DNA of 64,000 nucleotides, from NCBI RefSeq assembly GCF_000526715.1, contig NZ_JAGP01000001.1, positions 1,736,001 through 1,800,000 on the forward strand. The letters are read 5' to 3'. This stretch comes from Hydrogenovibrio kuenenii DSM 12350. GTDB taxonomy: Bacteria; Pseudomonadota; Gammaproteobacteria; Thiomicrospirales; Thiomicrospiraceae. The notes beneath the pieces are model-generated. The model had not been told where the DNA came from. It saw nothing but the letters and a program-made list of their open reading frames with translations, and searched no databases. Of the stretch, positions 20,116-31,098 are shown piece by piece. Position 1 is the first letter of the stretch; the number at the start of each line of letters is the position of its first letter. The translations under genes were made by a program, and so were the position numbers.

Positions 20116-22194
20116 TTAAGCTGCATTATGCTGTAAACCGCTTCCTTTATGTGAACTCAGTGTTTCAGAAATATCTAAAATCAGAGAAACCGTACCGTCC
20201 CCAAGAATAGTTGCCCCTGCTATACTGTTCACCTTCATGTAGTTGTTTTCAAGCGATTTAATAACAACTTGTTGCTGACCTAACAAGTCATCAACAAATA
20301 TTCCGGCTCTTTCACCATTGTCTTCAACAACCACTAGCAGTCCCGATTCTAAATCAGTTCTGGCATCTTTAATACCCAACTTTTCGTGAAGACGAATAAC
20401 GGGAATATACTGATCTCTTAACTTATAGAGTTCTGCCTGACCCGCAATTCCTTTCACTAAACTTTTATCTACCTGGATAGATTCCACAATTGAAACCAAT
20501 GGGAACACATAAGTTTCGGAACCAACCTTAGCTAGCTGTCCATCCAAAATTGCAAGTGTTAGTGGCAAGCGTATCGTGAAGACACTACCTTTCCCTTGCT
20601 CCGTTTTTACTTCAACAGAACCACCTAACCCTCGAATATTTCGTCGAACCACATCCATGCCTACACCACGACCGGAAATGTCACTTACAACATCCGCTGT
20701 AGAAAAACCTGGATGGAAAATCAAATCTACGATTTCCTGCTCAGACATATGCTGCCCTTCTTCGACAACACCTTTCTCAACTGCTTTTTGATAAACTCTT
20801 TCAGAGTTGATTCCCGCACCATCATCGGTAATCTGGATCAAAATATTTCCACCTTGATGGAAAGCTGCCATTTTAACTCTGCCAGTTCGAGGTTTGCCTG
20901 CCGCTTCACGGACATCTGGCGCTTCAATACCATGATCAATCGAGTTTCTCACGATATGCACCAATGGATCGGTCAGAGCTTCCAACATTGTTTTATCTAA
21001 TTCGGTACCTTCGCCTTCCATAACCAAATCAATGGACTTACCTAACTTTTGACTCACATCATGCACAATTCGAGGCATACGATTAAATGCAAAGCTAACT
21101 GGTAGCATACGGATATTCATTACACTTTCTTGGAGATCTCTCGTATGACGCTCAAGATGAGTTAAGCCTTCTTTTAGCTTATCAATCCAATCCGTATTAT
21201 CACCACCTTGTTCAGCTTGTTCGCCAAACTGACTTAGCATTGATTGTGTGATGACTAGCTCACCGACCAAATTCACCATCTGATCAATTTTGCTCAAATC
21301 AACACGAATCGAACTATCTTGTTTCGGTGCAGCAGCCTTGGCAGCTACCGCTTTTTTGACTGGCGCAGGCTTCGCTGGAGGTTCAACAGCAGGGGCTTCC
21401 GTTTTTGTAACGGGCTCTGAAACAGATTCCATTGCTGGTGCTTCTGATTGCTCTACAGAAGGTGGGTGATATATTATTTGGGCACCATCACCATCAATCC
21501 ATTCAAACACTTCTCGAATATCGTCTTCCTGAATATTGTCACCGGACAATTCAAGATTCCACTTTAAATAAAGTTTCTCAGGATCTAATGCATCTAAGTC
21601 AGGCAACTCTGAATCGTCTACAATCGCATTTAAAGAGCCTAGGGTTTCCAGCTCTCTGAATATACGGATAGGTTCATTCCCAGTCTGCAAAAGTTCTGGT
21701 TCGGGTAGTAGTTCAATTTTCCACGTACCACCAACTTGTACCTGAGGTTCAACTGTAGATTCTGCTTCGACAACCTCTTCTGCTTCTGAAGAAGCTTCCT
21801 CATCTGAACTCGATCCTAAAATCCTTTCCAAATCTGCTTGCACTTCAGCCGCACGTTCTTCATCAATGGGTTCATGGTTTTGCAATCGGGTCATCATGTC
21901 TCTTAAAACATCTACCGCTTGAAGCATGACATCATTTGCTTCTTGAGTGACTAAACGACGACCATCACGCATCTCATCCAATAAGGTTTCAAGAACATGG
22001 GTAAAATCTATAATCTCCGTAAAGCCAAAGGTTCCACTCCCGCCTTTAATGGAGTGGGCGGCACGAAAGATTTCGTTGATTTTTTCGTTATCAGGCTCTC
22101 CTGGAGGTAATTCAAGCAAGCCCGCTTCCATTACATCCAACCCTTCAAAACTTTCTTCTAGATAAGTTTGACGAAATGTCTCCATCATATCCAT
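20116..22194 (-). CDS. cheA: Chemotaxis histidine kinase CheA
   Basis: CheA autophosphorylates on its HPt domain in response to chemoreceptors and passes phosphate to CheY and CheB. The 692-residue protein shows P1 (HPt) with phospho-acceptor His47 in RAAHSIKGGSGTFGF, an acidic/proline-alanine linker near 240-290, the P3 dimerisation helices from about 295 (VDLSKIDQMVNLVGELVITQ), the P4 kinase domain with HIVRNSIDHGIE, DDGAGI and GRGVGMDVVRRN, and the P5 CheW-like domain ending near 680. AAGGAAG precedes the ATG at 22194. It follows cheD after 11 bases, so they form an operon. No cheY, cheW or receptor gene is in the window. Confidence 0.95.
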   Translation of the reverse strand: MDMMETFRQTYLEESFEGLDVMEAGLLELPPGEPDNEKINEIFRAAHSIKGGSGTFGFTEIIDFTHVLETLLDEMRDGRRLVTQEANDVMLQAVDVLRDMMTRLQNHEPIDEERAAEVQADLERILGSSSDEEASSEAEEVVEAESTVEPQVQVGGTWKIELLPEPELLQTGNEPIRIFRELETLGSLNAIVDDSELPDLDALDPEKLYLKWNLELSGDNIQEDDIREVFEWIDGDGAQIIYHPPSVEQSEAPAMESVSEPVTKTEAPAVEPPAKPAPVKKAVAAKAAAPKQDSSIRVDLSKIDQMVNLVGELVITQSMLSQFGEQAEQGGDNTDWIDKLKEGLTHLERHTRDLQESVMNIRMLPVSFAFNRMPRIVHDVSQKLGKSIDLVMEGEGTELDKTMLEALTDPLVHIVRNSIDHGIEAPDVREAAGKPRTGRVKMAAFHQGGNILIQITDDGAGINSERVYQKAVEKGVVEEGQHMSEQEIVDLIFHPGFSTADVVSDISGRGVGMDVVRRNIRGLGGSVEVKTEQGKGSVFTIRLPLTLAILDGQLAKVGSETYVFPLVSIVESIQVDKSLVKGIAGQAELYKLRDQYIPVIRLHEKLGIKDARTDLESGLLVVVEDNGERAGIFVDDLLGQQQVVIKSLENNYMKVNSIAGATILGDGTVSLILDISETLSSHKGSGLQHNAA

Positions 22195-22205
22195 AGTTAT
22201 CTTCC

Positions 22206-22781
22206 TTAGAACAGTTCCACGTCACCTTCAACAGGTTTCGAACCAATATTACTAATATAACGACTTTCTTCTGCTGCCAACGTTTGATTATGCATAGCAT
22301 TCAATCTTCTGACTCTAACACGACCTGTCGTCGGGTAATACAAAATTTTTCTCGGATACACATCACCTATATCTTGAGAAACAATTTTAAATCCTTCCGT
22401 ATAAATATAGTCAAATGCAAAGCCTATGTTATACCAACCAATGTTTGTTTTAGAGCTCATAATACGGCCACCGCCAAAGAGCTTAAATTCCAATCTTTCA
22501 CGCCTTGCGCCAACGTTCAGTAACGCATTGACCAAGTTCTCCATCGCATAGTTGCCATAACGGTTTGCATCTGACAACTCCGAAGCGCCTGAAGCATTCT
22601 TATCCATTGGCAACATGAAGTGATTCATACCACCAACGCCTGTTACTGGATCCCTTACACACGCAGAAATACAAGAACCCAATACCGTCTCAATGCGTTC
22701 ATTCTCTTTGGTAACGTAAAACTCTCCAGGAAGAATTTTATAGGTTGTTATCCCTTCTGCTGGATCAACACTTTTTTGCAT
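22206..22781 (-). CDS. cheD: Chemoreceptor glutamine deamidase CheD
   Basis: CheD deamidates specific glutamines of methyl-accepting receptors and, in many species, interacts with CheC. The 191-residue product carries the catalytic Cys-His-Thr region: VLGSCISACVRDPVTGVGGMNHFMLP, with the nucleophile Cys in LGSC near residue 36 and His near 53, followed by GNYAMENLVNALL and KLFGGGRIM. It is the first gene of the cheD-cheA unit. The ribosome binding site before the ATG at 22781 is weak. Confidence 0.93.
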   Translation of the reverse strand: MQKSVDPAEGITTYKILPGEFYVTKENERIETVLGSCISACVRDPVTGVGGMNHFMLPMDKNASGASELSDANRYGNYAMENLVNALLNVGARRERLEFKLFGGGRIMSSKTNIGWYNIGFAFDYIYTEGFKIVSQDIGDVYPRKILYYPTTGRVRVRRLNAMHNQTLAAEESRYISNIGSKPVEGDVELF

Positions 22782-22877
22782 AGAATTTTGTGACTATCTT
22801 GTCGTAGAAAAAAGTTTAAAAAATTATAAGACAATACTCGCATTAATTGGCATCTCTGGCAAGTCTTTGTTACAACC

Positions 22878-23381
22878 CTAGTCTTTTTTAGCAGCTTTCT
22901 TTTTTTCTGTTTTTGCTGCCGTTCGCTTTTGCTTGAAAAAATGCTTGATGAGCTCACTAGATTCTTGCCTAAGAATACCGAATTCGACATTAATTCGATG
23001 ATTCAACTCTGGATGTTGCGCCAAATTCATTAAACTACCGACAGCTCCAGTTCTTGGATCTTCAGTCGCAATAACCAGACGAGAAATACGACTATGGACG
23101 AGTGCGCCTGCGCACATAGGGCAAGGTTCCAGAGTGACATAAAGCGTCAACCCAGGCATTCGATAATTTTCAATTACTTGCCCAGCATTGCGTAATGCAA
23201 CCACTTCTGCATGAGCTGTTGGATCATGATTTTGTATGGTTTGATTCCACCCTTCGGCAACGAGTCCGTTATCATCAACCAAAACAGCGCCCACAGGCAC
23301 TTCTCCTTGAGATTCTGCTATCTTAGCCAGCTCTAAAGCACGCTGCATCCAAAAAATGTCTTGCTCCAAATATTTTTCCAA
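22878..23381 (-). CDS. tadA: tRNA-specific adenosine deaminase TadA
   Basis: TadA converts adenosine to inosine at the wobble position of tRNA-Arg(ACG). The 167-residue product has the zinc-deaminase signature: HAE at residues 57-59 with catalytic Glu59, and PCPMCAGAL with zinc ligands Cys87 and Cys90. A lysine-rich tail follows. The first in-frame ATG falls at residue 12, inside the first helix (WMQRALELAK); E. coli TadA begins about as far upstream as the TTG at 23381, so I keep that TTG. The gene lies between the guaA terminator and cheD on the same strand. Confidence 0.9.
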   Translation of the reverse strand: MEKYLEQDIFWMQRALELAKIAESQGEVPVGAVLVDDNGLVAEGWNQTIQNHDPTAHAEVVALRNAGQVIENYRMPGLTLYVTLEPCPMCAGALVHSRISRLVIATEDPRTGAVGSLMNLAQHPELNHRINVEFGILRQESSELIKHFFKQKRTAAKTEKKKAAKKD

Positions 23382-23403
23382 CGGATTAAAGCCTTTTTAG
23401 ATG

Positions 23404-23435
23404 AAAAAAAAGGATGTCATAAACATCCTTTTTAT
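23404..23435 (-). terminator. Intrinsic terminator of guaBA
   Basis: AAAAGGATGT (23408-23417) pairs with ACATCCTTTT (23423-23432) around a five-base loop. T-rich runs lie on both sides. It sits directly after the guaA stop and before the tadA start. Confidence 0.88.
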
Positions 23436-23437
23436 TT

Positions 23438-25018
23438 TTATTCCCACTCAATCGTTGCAGGTGGCTTACTCGAAATATCGTAAGTCACCCGGGTGATACG
23501 AGGAATTTCATTGATGATACGATTCGATACAGTTTCCAAAAAATCATAAGGTAAATGCGCCCATCTCGCAGTCATGAAATCAATCGTCTCCACAGCTCTT
23601 AATGCAACAACATAGTCATACCGTCTGGCATCACCCACAACCCCAACCGATTTTACCGGTAAAAACACAGTGAAAGCTTGTGAGGTTTTATCATACAAAT
23701 CAGCTGCACGAAGTTCTTCGATAAAAATATGATCTGCTAAACGTAAAATATCGGCGTACTCTTTTTTAACTTCACCCAAAATACGAACACCTAGACCAGG
23801 ACCTGGGAAAGGATGACGATAAACCATATCGTGCGGTAAACCTAAAGCTACACCTAGCTTTCTCACTTCATCTTTAAACAACTCTCTCAGAGGCTCTAGA
23901 AGCTCTAACTTCATATCTTCAGGTAAACCACCGACATTATGATGAGACTTAATTACTTTTGCCTTACCGGTTTTCGAACCCGCTGATTCAATGACATCAG
24001 GATAAATAGTACCTTGCGCCAGCCATTTTACTGAATTCAGTTTCCCGGCTTCTTGATCAAACACTTCAATAAACGCGTGACCAATAATTTTTCGTTTTGC
24101 TTCTGGATCAGCCTCTCCCGCCAACTGCCCCATAAAATAATCTTCAGCATCAACACGAATGACGCGAATACCCATATTTTCAGCAAACATCGCCATGACC
24201 TGGTCACCTTCTTGATGGCGAAGCAGGCCATGATCAACAAATACACAAGTCAACTGATCACCAATTGCCTTATGTAACAAAGCCGCGACAACCGAAGAGT
24301 CAACTCCACCAGACAATCCTAGCAAAACCTCATCATCACCAACTTGTTCGTGAATACGCGCAATACTGTCTTCAATAATATTTGTCGTTGTCCATAACTT
24401 CTCACAACCACACAGCTCAACAACAAAACGCTCAAGCATTCGCGATCCCTGCTTAGTGTGAGTCACTTCTGGATGGAACTGGATACCGTAAAAATTCTTT
24501 TCTTCATTCGCCATCCCCGCAATAGGACAGTTGTCTGTTGATGCCATCAACACAAAACCTTCCGGCATCTGATCAACTCTATCGCCATGAGACATCCAAA
24601 CGTCTAACATGCCATACCCTTCAGGAGTCACATGATCTTCAACGTCTTTTAACAACTTTGTATGGCCACGAGCACGAACCTGAGCATAACCATACTCATG
24701 TTCATCAGCATGAATCACCTGCCCCCCCAGTTGCTCGGCCATGGTTTGCATGCCGTAACAAATACCCAATACAGGTACACCAAGGTTAAAAACAACTTCC
24801 GGTGATTTCGGTGCGTCATCACCTATGACCGTTTCTGGGCCACCAGACAAGATAATACCTTTGGCATTAAAATTGGTAACTGCTTCCTCATCAATATCCC
24901 AAGGTTCAACTTCACAATAGACGCCAATTTCGCGAATTCGACGAGCAATTAATTGCGTATATTGCGAACCGAAGTCCAAGATAAGGATGCGATCTGCGTG
25001 AATATTCTGTTCAGTCAT
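23438..25018 (-). CDS. guaA: GMP synthase (glutamine-hydrolysing)
   Basis: GuaA aminates XMP to GMP using glutamine and ATP, the last step of guanine nucleotide synthesis. The 526-residue protein has the class I amidotransferase domain with the nucleophile Cys in [16 protein letters not shown] and the His-Glu pair in [11 protein letters not shown]. The ATP-pyrophosphatase P-loop is [15 protein letters not shown] near residue 234, and the C-terminal dimerisation domain ends in the canonical KPPATIEWE. It lies 79 bases downstream of guaB on the same strand, the usual guaBA operon. Confidence 0.98.
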   Translation of the reverse strand: MTEQNIHADRILILDFGSQYTQLIARRIREIGVYCEVEPWDIDEEAVTNFNAKGIILSGGPETVIGDDAPKSPEVVFNLGVPVLGICYGMQTMAEQLGGQVIHADEHEYGYAQVRARGHTKLLKDVEDHVTPEGYGMLDVWMSHGDRVDQMPEGFVLMASTDNCPIAGMANEEKNFYGIQFHPEVTHTKQGSRMLERFVVELCGCEKLWTTTNIIEDSIARIHEQVGDDEVLLGLSGGVDSSVVAALLHKAIGDQLTCVFVDHGLLRHQEGDQVMAMFAENMGIRVIRVDAEDYFMGQLAGEADPEAKRKIIGHAFIEVFDQEAGKLNSVKWLAQGTIYPDVIESAGSKTGKAKVIKSHHNVGGLPEDMKLELLEPLRELFKDEVRKLGVALGLPHDMVYRHPFPGPGLGVRILGEVKKEYADILRLADHIFIEELRAADLYDKTSQAFTVFLPVKSVGVVGDARRYDYVVALRAVETIDFMTARWAHLPYDFLETVSNRIINEIPRITRVTYDISSKPPATIEWE

Positions 25019-25097
25019 AAATGATGAATTCCATTAAAAAGGTACAACAAAAAGTGGGGTTGAGAGAGCGGCATTCGATAACAGATGCCGCTATATT

Positions 25098-26627
<1,530 letters not shown>

Positions 26628-26811
26628 TTAAAAGCACTCAAAACAAACAGAAGCACAACTTGTCATCGAACCTATTTATAAACTTAAGCCGTAAATTTGA
26701 TAGTCATTTCATGAGCGTTTAAAGAAACACTTACACTCTGATTTATCAAAAAATGCTGTAAAAACGGTGCAAAAACACTACTAAATAAAAAATAGTGTAC
26801 ATTATAATGGG

Positions 26812-26840
26812 TTGACACCCCATGGGTAAACTGAATAAGT
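26812..26840 (+). promoter_or_regulatory. Candidate sigma-70 promoter for the small lipoprotein gene
   Basis: TTGACA at 26812-26817 is a perfect -35 element. A weak -10 (AATAAG, 26834-26839) follows at 16 bases. The perfect -35 is the main support; the poor -10 suggests a weak or activated promoter. Confidence 0.35.
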
Positions 26841-26900
26841 TATTAGATTCATTTATTTCTTAAAAAATGTTTTATGGGCAATTTTCGTGTTTTTTCCTTT

Positions 26901-26922
26901 TAATCATGAAAATTTATGATTA
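26901..26922. promoter_or_regulatory. Operator-like palindrome upstream of lipoprotein gene
   Basis: TAATCAT (26901-26907) and ATGATTA (26916-26922) are perfect inverted arms around eight bases. The right arm abuts TAGAAT, a possible -10 element, 60 bases before the lipoprotein start. A dimeric repressor could bind here; which one cannot be told. Confidence 0.4.
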
Positions 26923-26983
26923 GAATAAGAGCGGCTTAAAACTTTTTAAAAATAAATAAGCTATTTATCTTGGAGGATTCGGA

Positions 26984-27319
26984 ATGAAAAAACTATTTGT
27001 TGGTGCAGCAATCATCACAACTTTAACTCTAGGCGCATGTTCGAGCATGCCGTCAAAATCAATGTCATATGACGATGTTGTGGCGCAAGCTACTGCACAG
27101 CATGCTAAAGCTAAAAAGCTTGGTGATGTTTGGCAACAAAAGAAAATGAAAAAACCTTATGTTGACACTTACCTAGACCAAGCCGCTGCCGCGAAGAAAA
27201 AAGGTGATGACGCAACTGCAATGAAATTTGCTCAAGAAGCATTGAAAACTGCAAATGCGGAAGTAAATCAGATGGAAAAATACGCTGACTTACAACCTGC
27301 ATGGATTCCTACTAAATAA
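26984..27319 (+). CDS. Small helical lipoprotein of unknown function
   Basis: The 111-residue product begins MKKLFVGAAIITTLTLGAC with the lipobox LGAC and lipidated Cys19; Ser follows, predicting the outer membrane. The remainder is lysine- and alanine-rich and helical, with LDQAAAAKKKGDDATAMKFAQEALKTANAEVN resembling a TPR-like or DUF4398-like hairpin. A very strong ribosome binding site (TTGGAGGATTCGG before the ATG), a well-formed terminator and a dedicated upstream region suggest an abundant single-gene transcript, perhaps an envelope-structural lipoprotein like Lpp in role though not in sequence. Confidence 0.8.
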   Translation: MKKLFVGAAIITTLTLGACSSMPSKSMSYDDVVAQATAQHAKAKKLGDVWQQKKMKKPYVDTYLDQAAAAKKKGDDATAMKFAQEALKTANAEVNQMEKYADLQPAWIPTK

Positions 27320-27337
27320 TTTTTTTAGGATCTAATT

Positions 27338-27367
27338 AAAAAAGCCGGCTTTTGCCGGCTTTTTTAT
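27338..27367. terminator. Bidirectional terminator
   Basis: AAGCCGGC-TTTT-GCCGGCTT (27342-27361) is a perfect 8-bp GC-rich stem flanked by an A run on the left and a T run on the right, between two convergent genes. Confidence 0.95.
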
Positions 27368-28032
27368 TTGCCCTTCAAAAACTCATCATCATCAAAACAA
27401 CTCACCCACTGCGGTTTCAAAACCACCAATGCCAAAACCACCATGCCATTAGCAAACGCCTCCGGAATAACCATTAACGGAATATACGGCAAGAAAGACT
27501 GAGTTAACTTTTCTGTTTCATGCAAACCACCCAACCACATAACACCCGCAGCAATTAACAATGATACAAATGTACTCACCGCTGCCGCAAAAAAACCATT
27601 AAAAAGCACAAACACAAAAAAGTGTCGCTCAAGGTAGCGATAAGCAAACAAAGTCATCAGCCAAACAATGAAAATAGGAATAACAGCCATCAACACAGCA
27701 TTCATTCCGAACATCAACACACCTGATTGCCCCATCGCAGTAACACCTACCAAAGCCAATATCGCTGAAAAAAGTGCAAATTGTGGCCCAAACATTAAGG
27801 TTACAGAAGCCATTAATAAAATATGAAAACTTAAACCGCCACCAATAGAAGCCGCTCCTGCCCAGATAAAAGACAAAAGGACACTGGTACCAATAAAGAC
27901 GTTAAAAGCCTCAGAGTCACCTTTGATCTTATGCCACGGCGCTGTTTTTATACTCCAAACTAGCGCAAGAACCAAAAGCAACCAGCCAAGACCAATCCAA
28001 AACAAAGAAAAATGATCATCAGGTAAATTCAA
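27364..28032 (-). CDS. CbiM-like energy-coupling-factor permease component, orphan
   Basis: A 222-residue integral membrane protein with six to seven hydrophobic helices. GGGLSFHILLMASVTLMFGPQ, near residue 64, and YIPLMVIPEAFANGMVV near 186 match the CbiM/NikM-type substrate-binding membrane component that takes up cobalt or nickel. The usual partners CbiQ and CbiO are absent beside it, and the strict N-terminal Met-His metal motif of CbiM is not present, so the substrate is uncertain. The stop lies inside the terminator shared with the lipoprotein gene. Confidence 0.75.
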   Translation of the reverse strand: MNLPDDHFSLFWIGLGWLLLVLALVWSIKTAPWHKIKGDSEAFNVFIGTSVLLSFIWAGAASIGGGLSFHILLMASVTLMFGPQFALFSAILALVGVTAMGQSGVLMFGMNAVLMAVIPIFIVWLMTLFAYRYLERHFFVFVLFNGFFAAAVSTFVSLLIAAGVMWLGGLHETEKLTQSFLPYIPLMVIPEAFANGMVVLALVVLKPQWVSCFDDDEFLKGK

Positions 28033-28155
28033 TTAGACCCCCTCAAAGCTTAATTCAATCTAAATTTAATTTATGTATTTCGCATATCTTACTGAGATTT
28101 AGCGCAAAATAGATTATTATTTGCCTTCTCAAAAAGCAAAAATAAACCTGCACAC

Positions 28156-28557
28156 ATGTTATCAATCAAAATATTATTTGCATTTTTCTACGACCTTCTA
28201 CTGCTTTGTGCTGTTTGGTTTGTAGCTGCAATTCCATTTGTAGTTTGGCAAGGCGAAAAGCTCCAGAACTCTTCTACTGCAATACTTGGATTTCAAGTTT
28301 ATTTACTTGCTATCACCTATATTTATCTTACCTATTTCTGGACACAAGCTGGACAAACCCCAGGGTTAAGAACCTGGAAACTCAGATTATCAACCCTCGA
28401 CAATCGACTTTTGACAAGAAATGAGGCCAACTTACGTTTTCTAACAGGCATTTTTCTATGGCCTATCGGCTGGATCGGACTTTTTCTGCCTACAAACTAC
28501 CAAACCTTGCAAGACAGGCTTGCCAAAACACAAATCTCTTCCATTCAAGATACTTGA
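28156..28557 (+). CDS. RDD-family membrane protein
   Basis: The 133-residue product has three hydrophobic segments and the family-defining arginine/aspartate pattern: FFYDLLLLCAVWF near residue 11 in the first helix, TPGLRTWKLRLST near 74 and LQDRLAKTQ near the end. RDD proteins are small inner-membrane proteins, some acting as Na+(Li+,K+)/H+ antiporters, most without known role. serB follows after 27 bases, so the two may be co-transcribed. Confidence 0.85.
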   Translation: MLSIKILFAFFYDLLLLCAVWFVAAIPFVVWQGEKLQNSSTAILGFQVYLLAITYIYLTYFWTQAGQTPGLRTWKLRLSTLDNRLLTRNEANLRFLTGIFLWPIGWIGLFLPTNYQTLQDRLAKTQISSIQDT

Positions 28558-28584
28558 TAAAATAATTACAAACAGGCTTTATCC

Positions 28585-29418
28585 ATGTTAATCATTCACT
28601 CCAATCAATTAACTAAACCTCAACTACAACAAATTGAAACTGCACTTAATACTACGCTTCACCCTGTCGCAAATCATTACCAAGCAAATATTTCGTGCCC
28701 AGACATGACTTTAGTTAAGAAGCTTTCTGAAGATTTCAAAATAGACATAAACCCACTGCCAAAATCATTTGCTCCAGCCAATACTAAATTAGTTATTAGT
28801 GACATGGATTCAACCCTAATTGGCATAGAGTGTGTAGATGAAATTGCCGACATGATGAACCTTAAACCTCAAGTTTCTGCCATTACCGAAGCCGCTATGC
28901 GAGGTGAATTAAACTTTGAAAGCTCTCTTAATCAACGCGTTGCTTTATTAGAAGGTCTTTCAGAATCTGCACTACAAAAGGTCTACGATGAACGCTTGTT
29001 TCTAAATCCAGGCGCTGAAGAATGGCTGGCTGGACTAAAAAGCAAGTCTATACCTTTCGCCTTAGTATCTGGCGGATTCACTTATTTTACAGACAGACTA
29101 AAGCAGCAACTAAGTATAGAGTTTTCCCGCTCAAACCAGCTTGAAATAAACAATGGCGTACTAACAGGCAAAATCGTAGGTGACATTATAGGTGCGGAAG
29201 CCAAAGCATACTTCCTACAAGAACTTTGTGACGTGCTTGGAATTGAACTAAATCAAGCCATCGCAATAGGTGATGGTGCCAATGACTTACTCATGATGAA
29301 TGAAGCAGGCCTAAGCATTGCTTATCATGCGAAACCTGCCGTTCAGGAAAAAGCAGCTACCAGCTTGAATTTTAGTGGGTTAGATAAGGTTTTAGATTTT
29401 ATCAACGCTGAAATCTAG
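28585..29418 (+). CDS. serB: Phosphoserine phosphatase
   Basis: SerB hydrolyses phosphoserine to serine, the last step of the phosphorylated serine pathway. The 277-residue HAD-family protein has the nucleophile motif ISDMDSTLIGIECVDE with Asp73 and Asp75, the motif II serine in ALVSGGFTYF, and the motif III/IV lysine-Asp region AIAIGDGANDLLMM. The N-terminal ~65 residues are a short regulatory domain, smaller than in E. coli SerB. Terminated by the shared palindrome at 29440-29457. Confidence 0.96.
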   Translation: MLIIHSNQLTKPQLQQIETALNTTLHPVANHYQANISCPDMTLVKKLSEDFKIDINPLPKSFAPANTKLVISDMDSTLIGIECVDEIADMMNLKPQVSAITEAAMRGELNFESSLNQRVALLEGLSESALQKVYDERLFLNPGAEEWLAGLKSKSIPFALVSGGFTYFTDRLKQQLSIEFSRSNQLEINNGVLTGKIVGDIIGAEAKAYFLQELCDVLGIELNQAIAIGDGANDLLMMNEAGLSIAYHAKPAVQEKAATSLNFSGLDKVLDFINAEI

Positions 29419-29439
29419 CACAACACCTACAACAAAAAA

Positions 29440-29457
29440 AGCCCGCAATTGCGGGCT
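29440..29457. terminator. Terminator between serB and pst operon
   Basis: AGCCCGCAATTGCGGGCT is a perfect 18-bp palindrome. On the minus strand it is followed by a run of six T residues, ending the pstSCAB transcript; on the plus strand it can serve serB. Confidence 0.92.
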
Positions 29458-29482
29458 CAATAGCACATTTTTTTCCAGTTGT

Positions 29483-30274
29483 TTAACCGAACTTACCTGT
29501 AATGTAATTATTGGTTTGCTGTTCTTTAGGGTTCGTAAACATAATATCGGTATCGTTAAACTCTACTAAATCGCCAAGATACATAAATGCCGTGTAATCT
29601 GAAATACGAGACGCCTGCTGCATGTTATGTGTAACAATCGCGATACTGTATTTCTCTTTTAGCCCTAAAATCATTTCTTCGATTGCCAATGTTGAAATAG
29701 GATCTAATGCTGATGTTGGTTCGTCAAACAACATTAAATCAGGTTTTAGCGCAACAACACGGGTAATACATAAACGTTGTTGTTGTCCGCCAGATAAACC
29801 GCGTGCATCTTGATGCAATCTATCCTTCACCTCATTCCAAAGCGCAGCATCCTGCAACGACTTAACAATAATCTCTTCAAGATCATTTTTGTTTTTAACG
29901 CCAGCAATACGCAGTCCATAGGCAATATTTTCATAAATACTCATTGGAAATGGCGTCGGCTTTTGGAAAATCATTCCAACACGTTGACGCAAGGCGATAA
30001 AGTCATTTTCTTTTTTAATATCTAAAGTATTGCCAATAGACCCATCTCTATTTTTCAATTGAATAGCGCCATCATAGACACACCCTGGATACAAATCATG
30101 AATTCTATTCATGGCTCTTAGCAAAGTAGACTTACCACAACCACTTGGACCAATTAAGGCCGTGATATGATTTTCTTTAATTGGTAAATTAATGTTTTTT
30201 AAAGAAGGGTTTTCAGCCTTTGGGTAGGTAAAACTGAAATCCTGTATTTCCATAATATTGGCAATATCTTTCAC
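29483..30274 (-). CDS. pstB: Phosphate ABC transporter ATP-binding protein PstB
   Basis: PstB is the ATPase of the high-affinity phosphate importer at the cytoplasmic face. The 263-residue protein shows Walker [17 protein letters not shown] near residue 42, the ABC signature [11 protein letters not shown], Walker [14 protein letters not shown] and the switch histidine in IVTHNMQQA. It ends the pst operon; pstA precedes it by 12 bases. No phoU follows, unlike many pst operons; the terminator comes directly after. Confidence 0.97.
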   Translation of the reverse strand: MKDIANIMEIQDFSFTYPKAENPSLKNINLPIKENHITALIGPSGCGKSTLLRAMNRIHDLYPGCVYDGAIQLKNRDGSIGNTLDIKKENDFIALRQRVGMIFQKPTPFPMSIYENIAYGLRIAGVKNKNDLEEIIVKSLQDAALWNEVKDRLHQDARGLSGGQQQRLCITRVVALKPDLMLFDEPTSALDPISTLAIEEMILGLKEKYSIAIVTHNMQQASRISDYTAFMYLGDLVEFNDTDIMFTNPKEQQTNNYITGKFG

Positions 30275-30286
30275 GCTAAAAACCTT

Positions 30287-31096
30287 TTAATGATGCTTTT
30301 CACGAATAATGTATCGACCAAGTAAATTTAGAATCAATACAAAGAATGTTAAAACTAAAGCTGCAGCCCAAGCCAAATCTACCATTTTGTCATCTGGCAT
30401 GGTTGCTAAATTATAAATTGATACAGTGATGGAAGGGAAAGTATCGGACAAATCGGTAGACCAATACACACTTGAACCACTTGTATACAAGAGTGGGGCT
30501 GTCTCTCCAACAACGCGCGCGAAAGCTAGAATTAAGCCTGTCACGATACCAACTTTAGCCGCTCTAAGAATAATATTTACAATCACATGATACTTGGATG
30601 CACCAATAGCCATACCGGCTTCTCTAAGCTCCGTTGGAACCAAACTAAGCATGTCATCAGTTGCACGCACTACAATTGGAAGCATCATAACAAACAAAGC
30701 AAATACACCTGCCCACCCGGTAGTATGTCCTGTTGGCATAACCACAACCGCATAAACAAAAGTACCAATAACAATTGAAGGTGCTGACATCATTACATCT
30801 GATAAGTCACGGATAAAGTCTGCATATTTACTACCGTTGCTGTATTCTTGCAGGTAAATACCCGCCATAATTCCGATAGGAATACCTATTACCGTTGCCA
30901 GGCCAGCTAAAACAAACTGCCCAAACAACAAGTTACGAATACCATTATTAATCAAATCATGAGTAAAAATATAAGGTGACAAGGCTTGAGAACCTTTGAT
31001 AATCAAGGTAATCAAAATCCAACCCAGAAAAACCAAACCAACGACAGCCGCCAAAGTAGAAAGCCCGAGTATAATTTTATTTATTAATAATCTCAT
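30287..31096 (-). CDS. pstA: Phosphate ABC transporter permease PstA
   Basis: One of two inner-membrane channel subunits of the Pst phosphate importer. The 269-residue protein has about six transmembrane helices and the binding-protein-dependent permease loop region ELREAGMAIGASKYHVIVNIILRAAKVGIVTG near residue 155, which contacts PstB. It begins two bases after the pstC stop, showing tight coupling. Confidence 0.95.
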   Translation of the reverse strand: MRLLINKIILGLSTLAAVVGLVFLGWILITLIIKGSQALSPYIFTHDLINNGIRNLLFGQFVLAGLATVIGIPIGIMAGIYLQEYSNGSKYADFIRDLSDVMMSAPSIVIGTFVYAVVVMPTGHTTGWAGVFALFVMMLPIVVRATDDMLSLVPTELREAGMAIGASKYHVIVNIILRAAKVGIVTGLILAFARVVGETAPLLYTSGSSVYWSTDLSDTFPSITVSIYNLATMPDDKMVDLAWAAALVLTFFVLILNLLGRYIIREKHH

Positions 31097-31098
31097 GG

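Noticed and set aside
22748-22990. 80-codon frame between tadA and cheD
   Set aside because: It overlaps the tadA 3' end in another frame and encodes a low-complexity Ser/Lys-rich peptide without a start signal.
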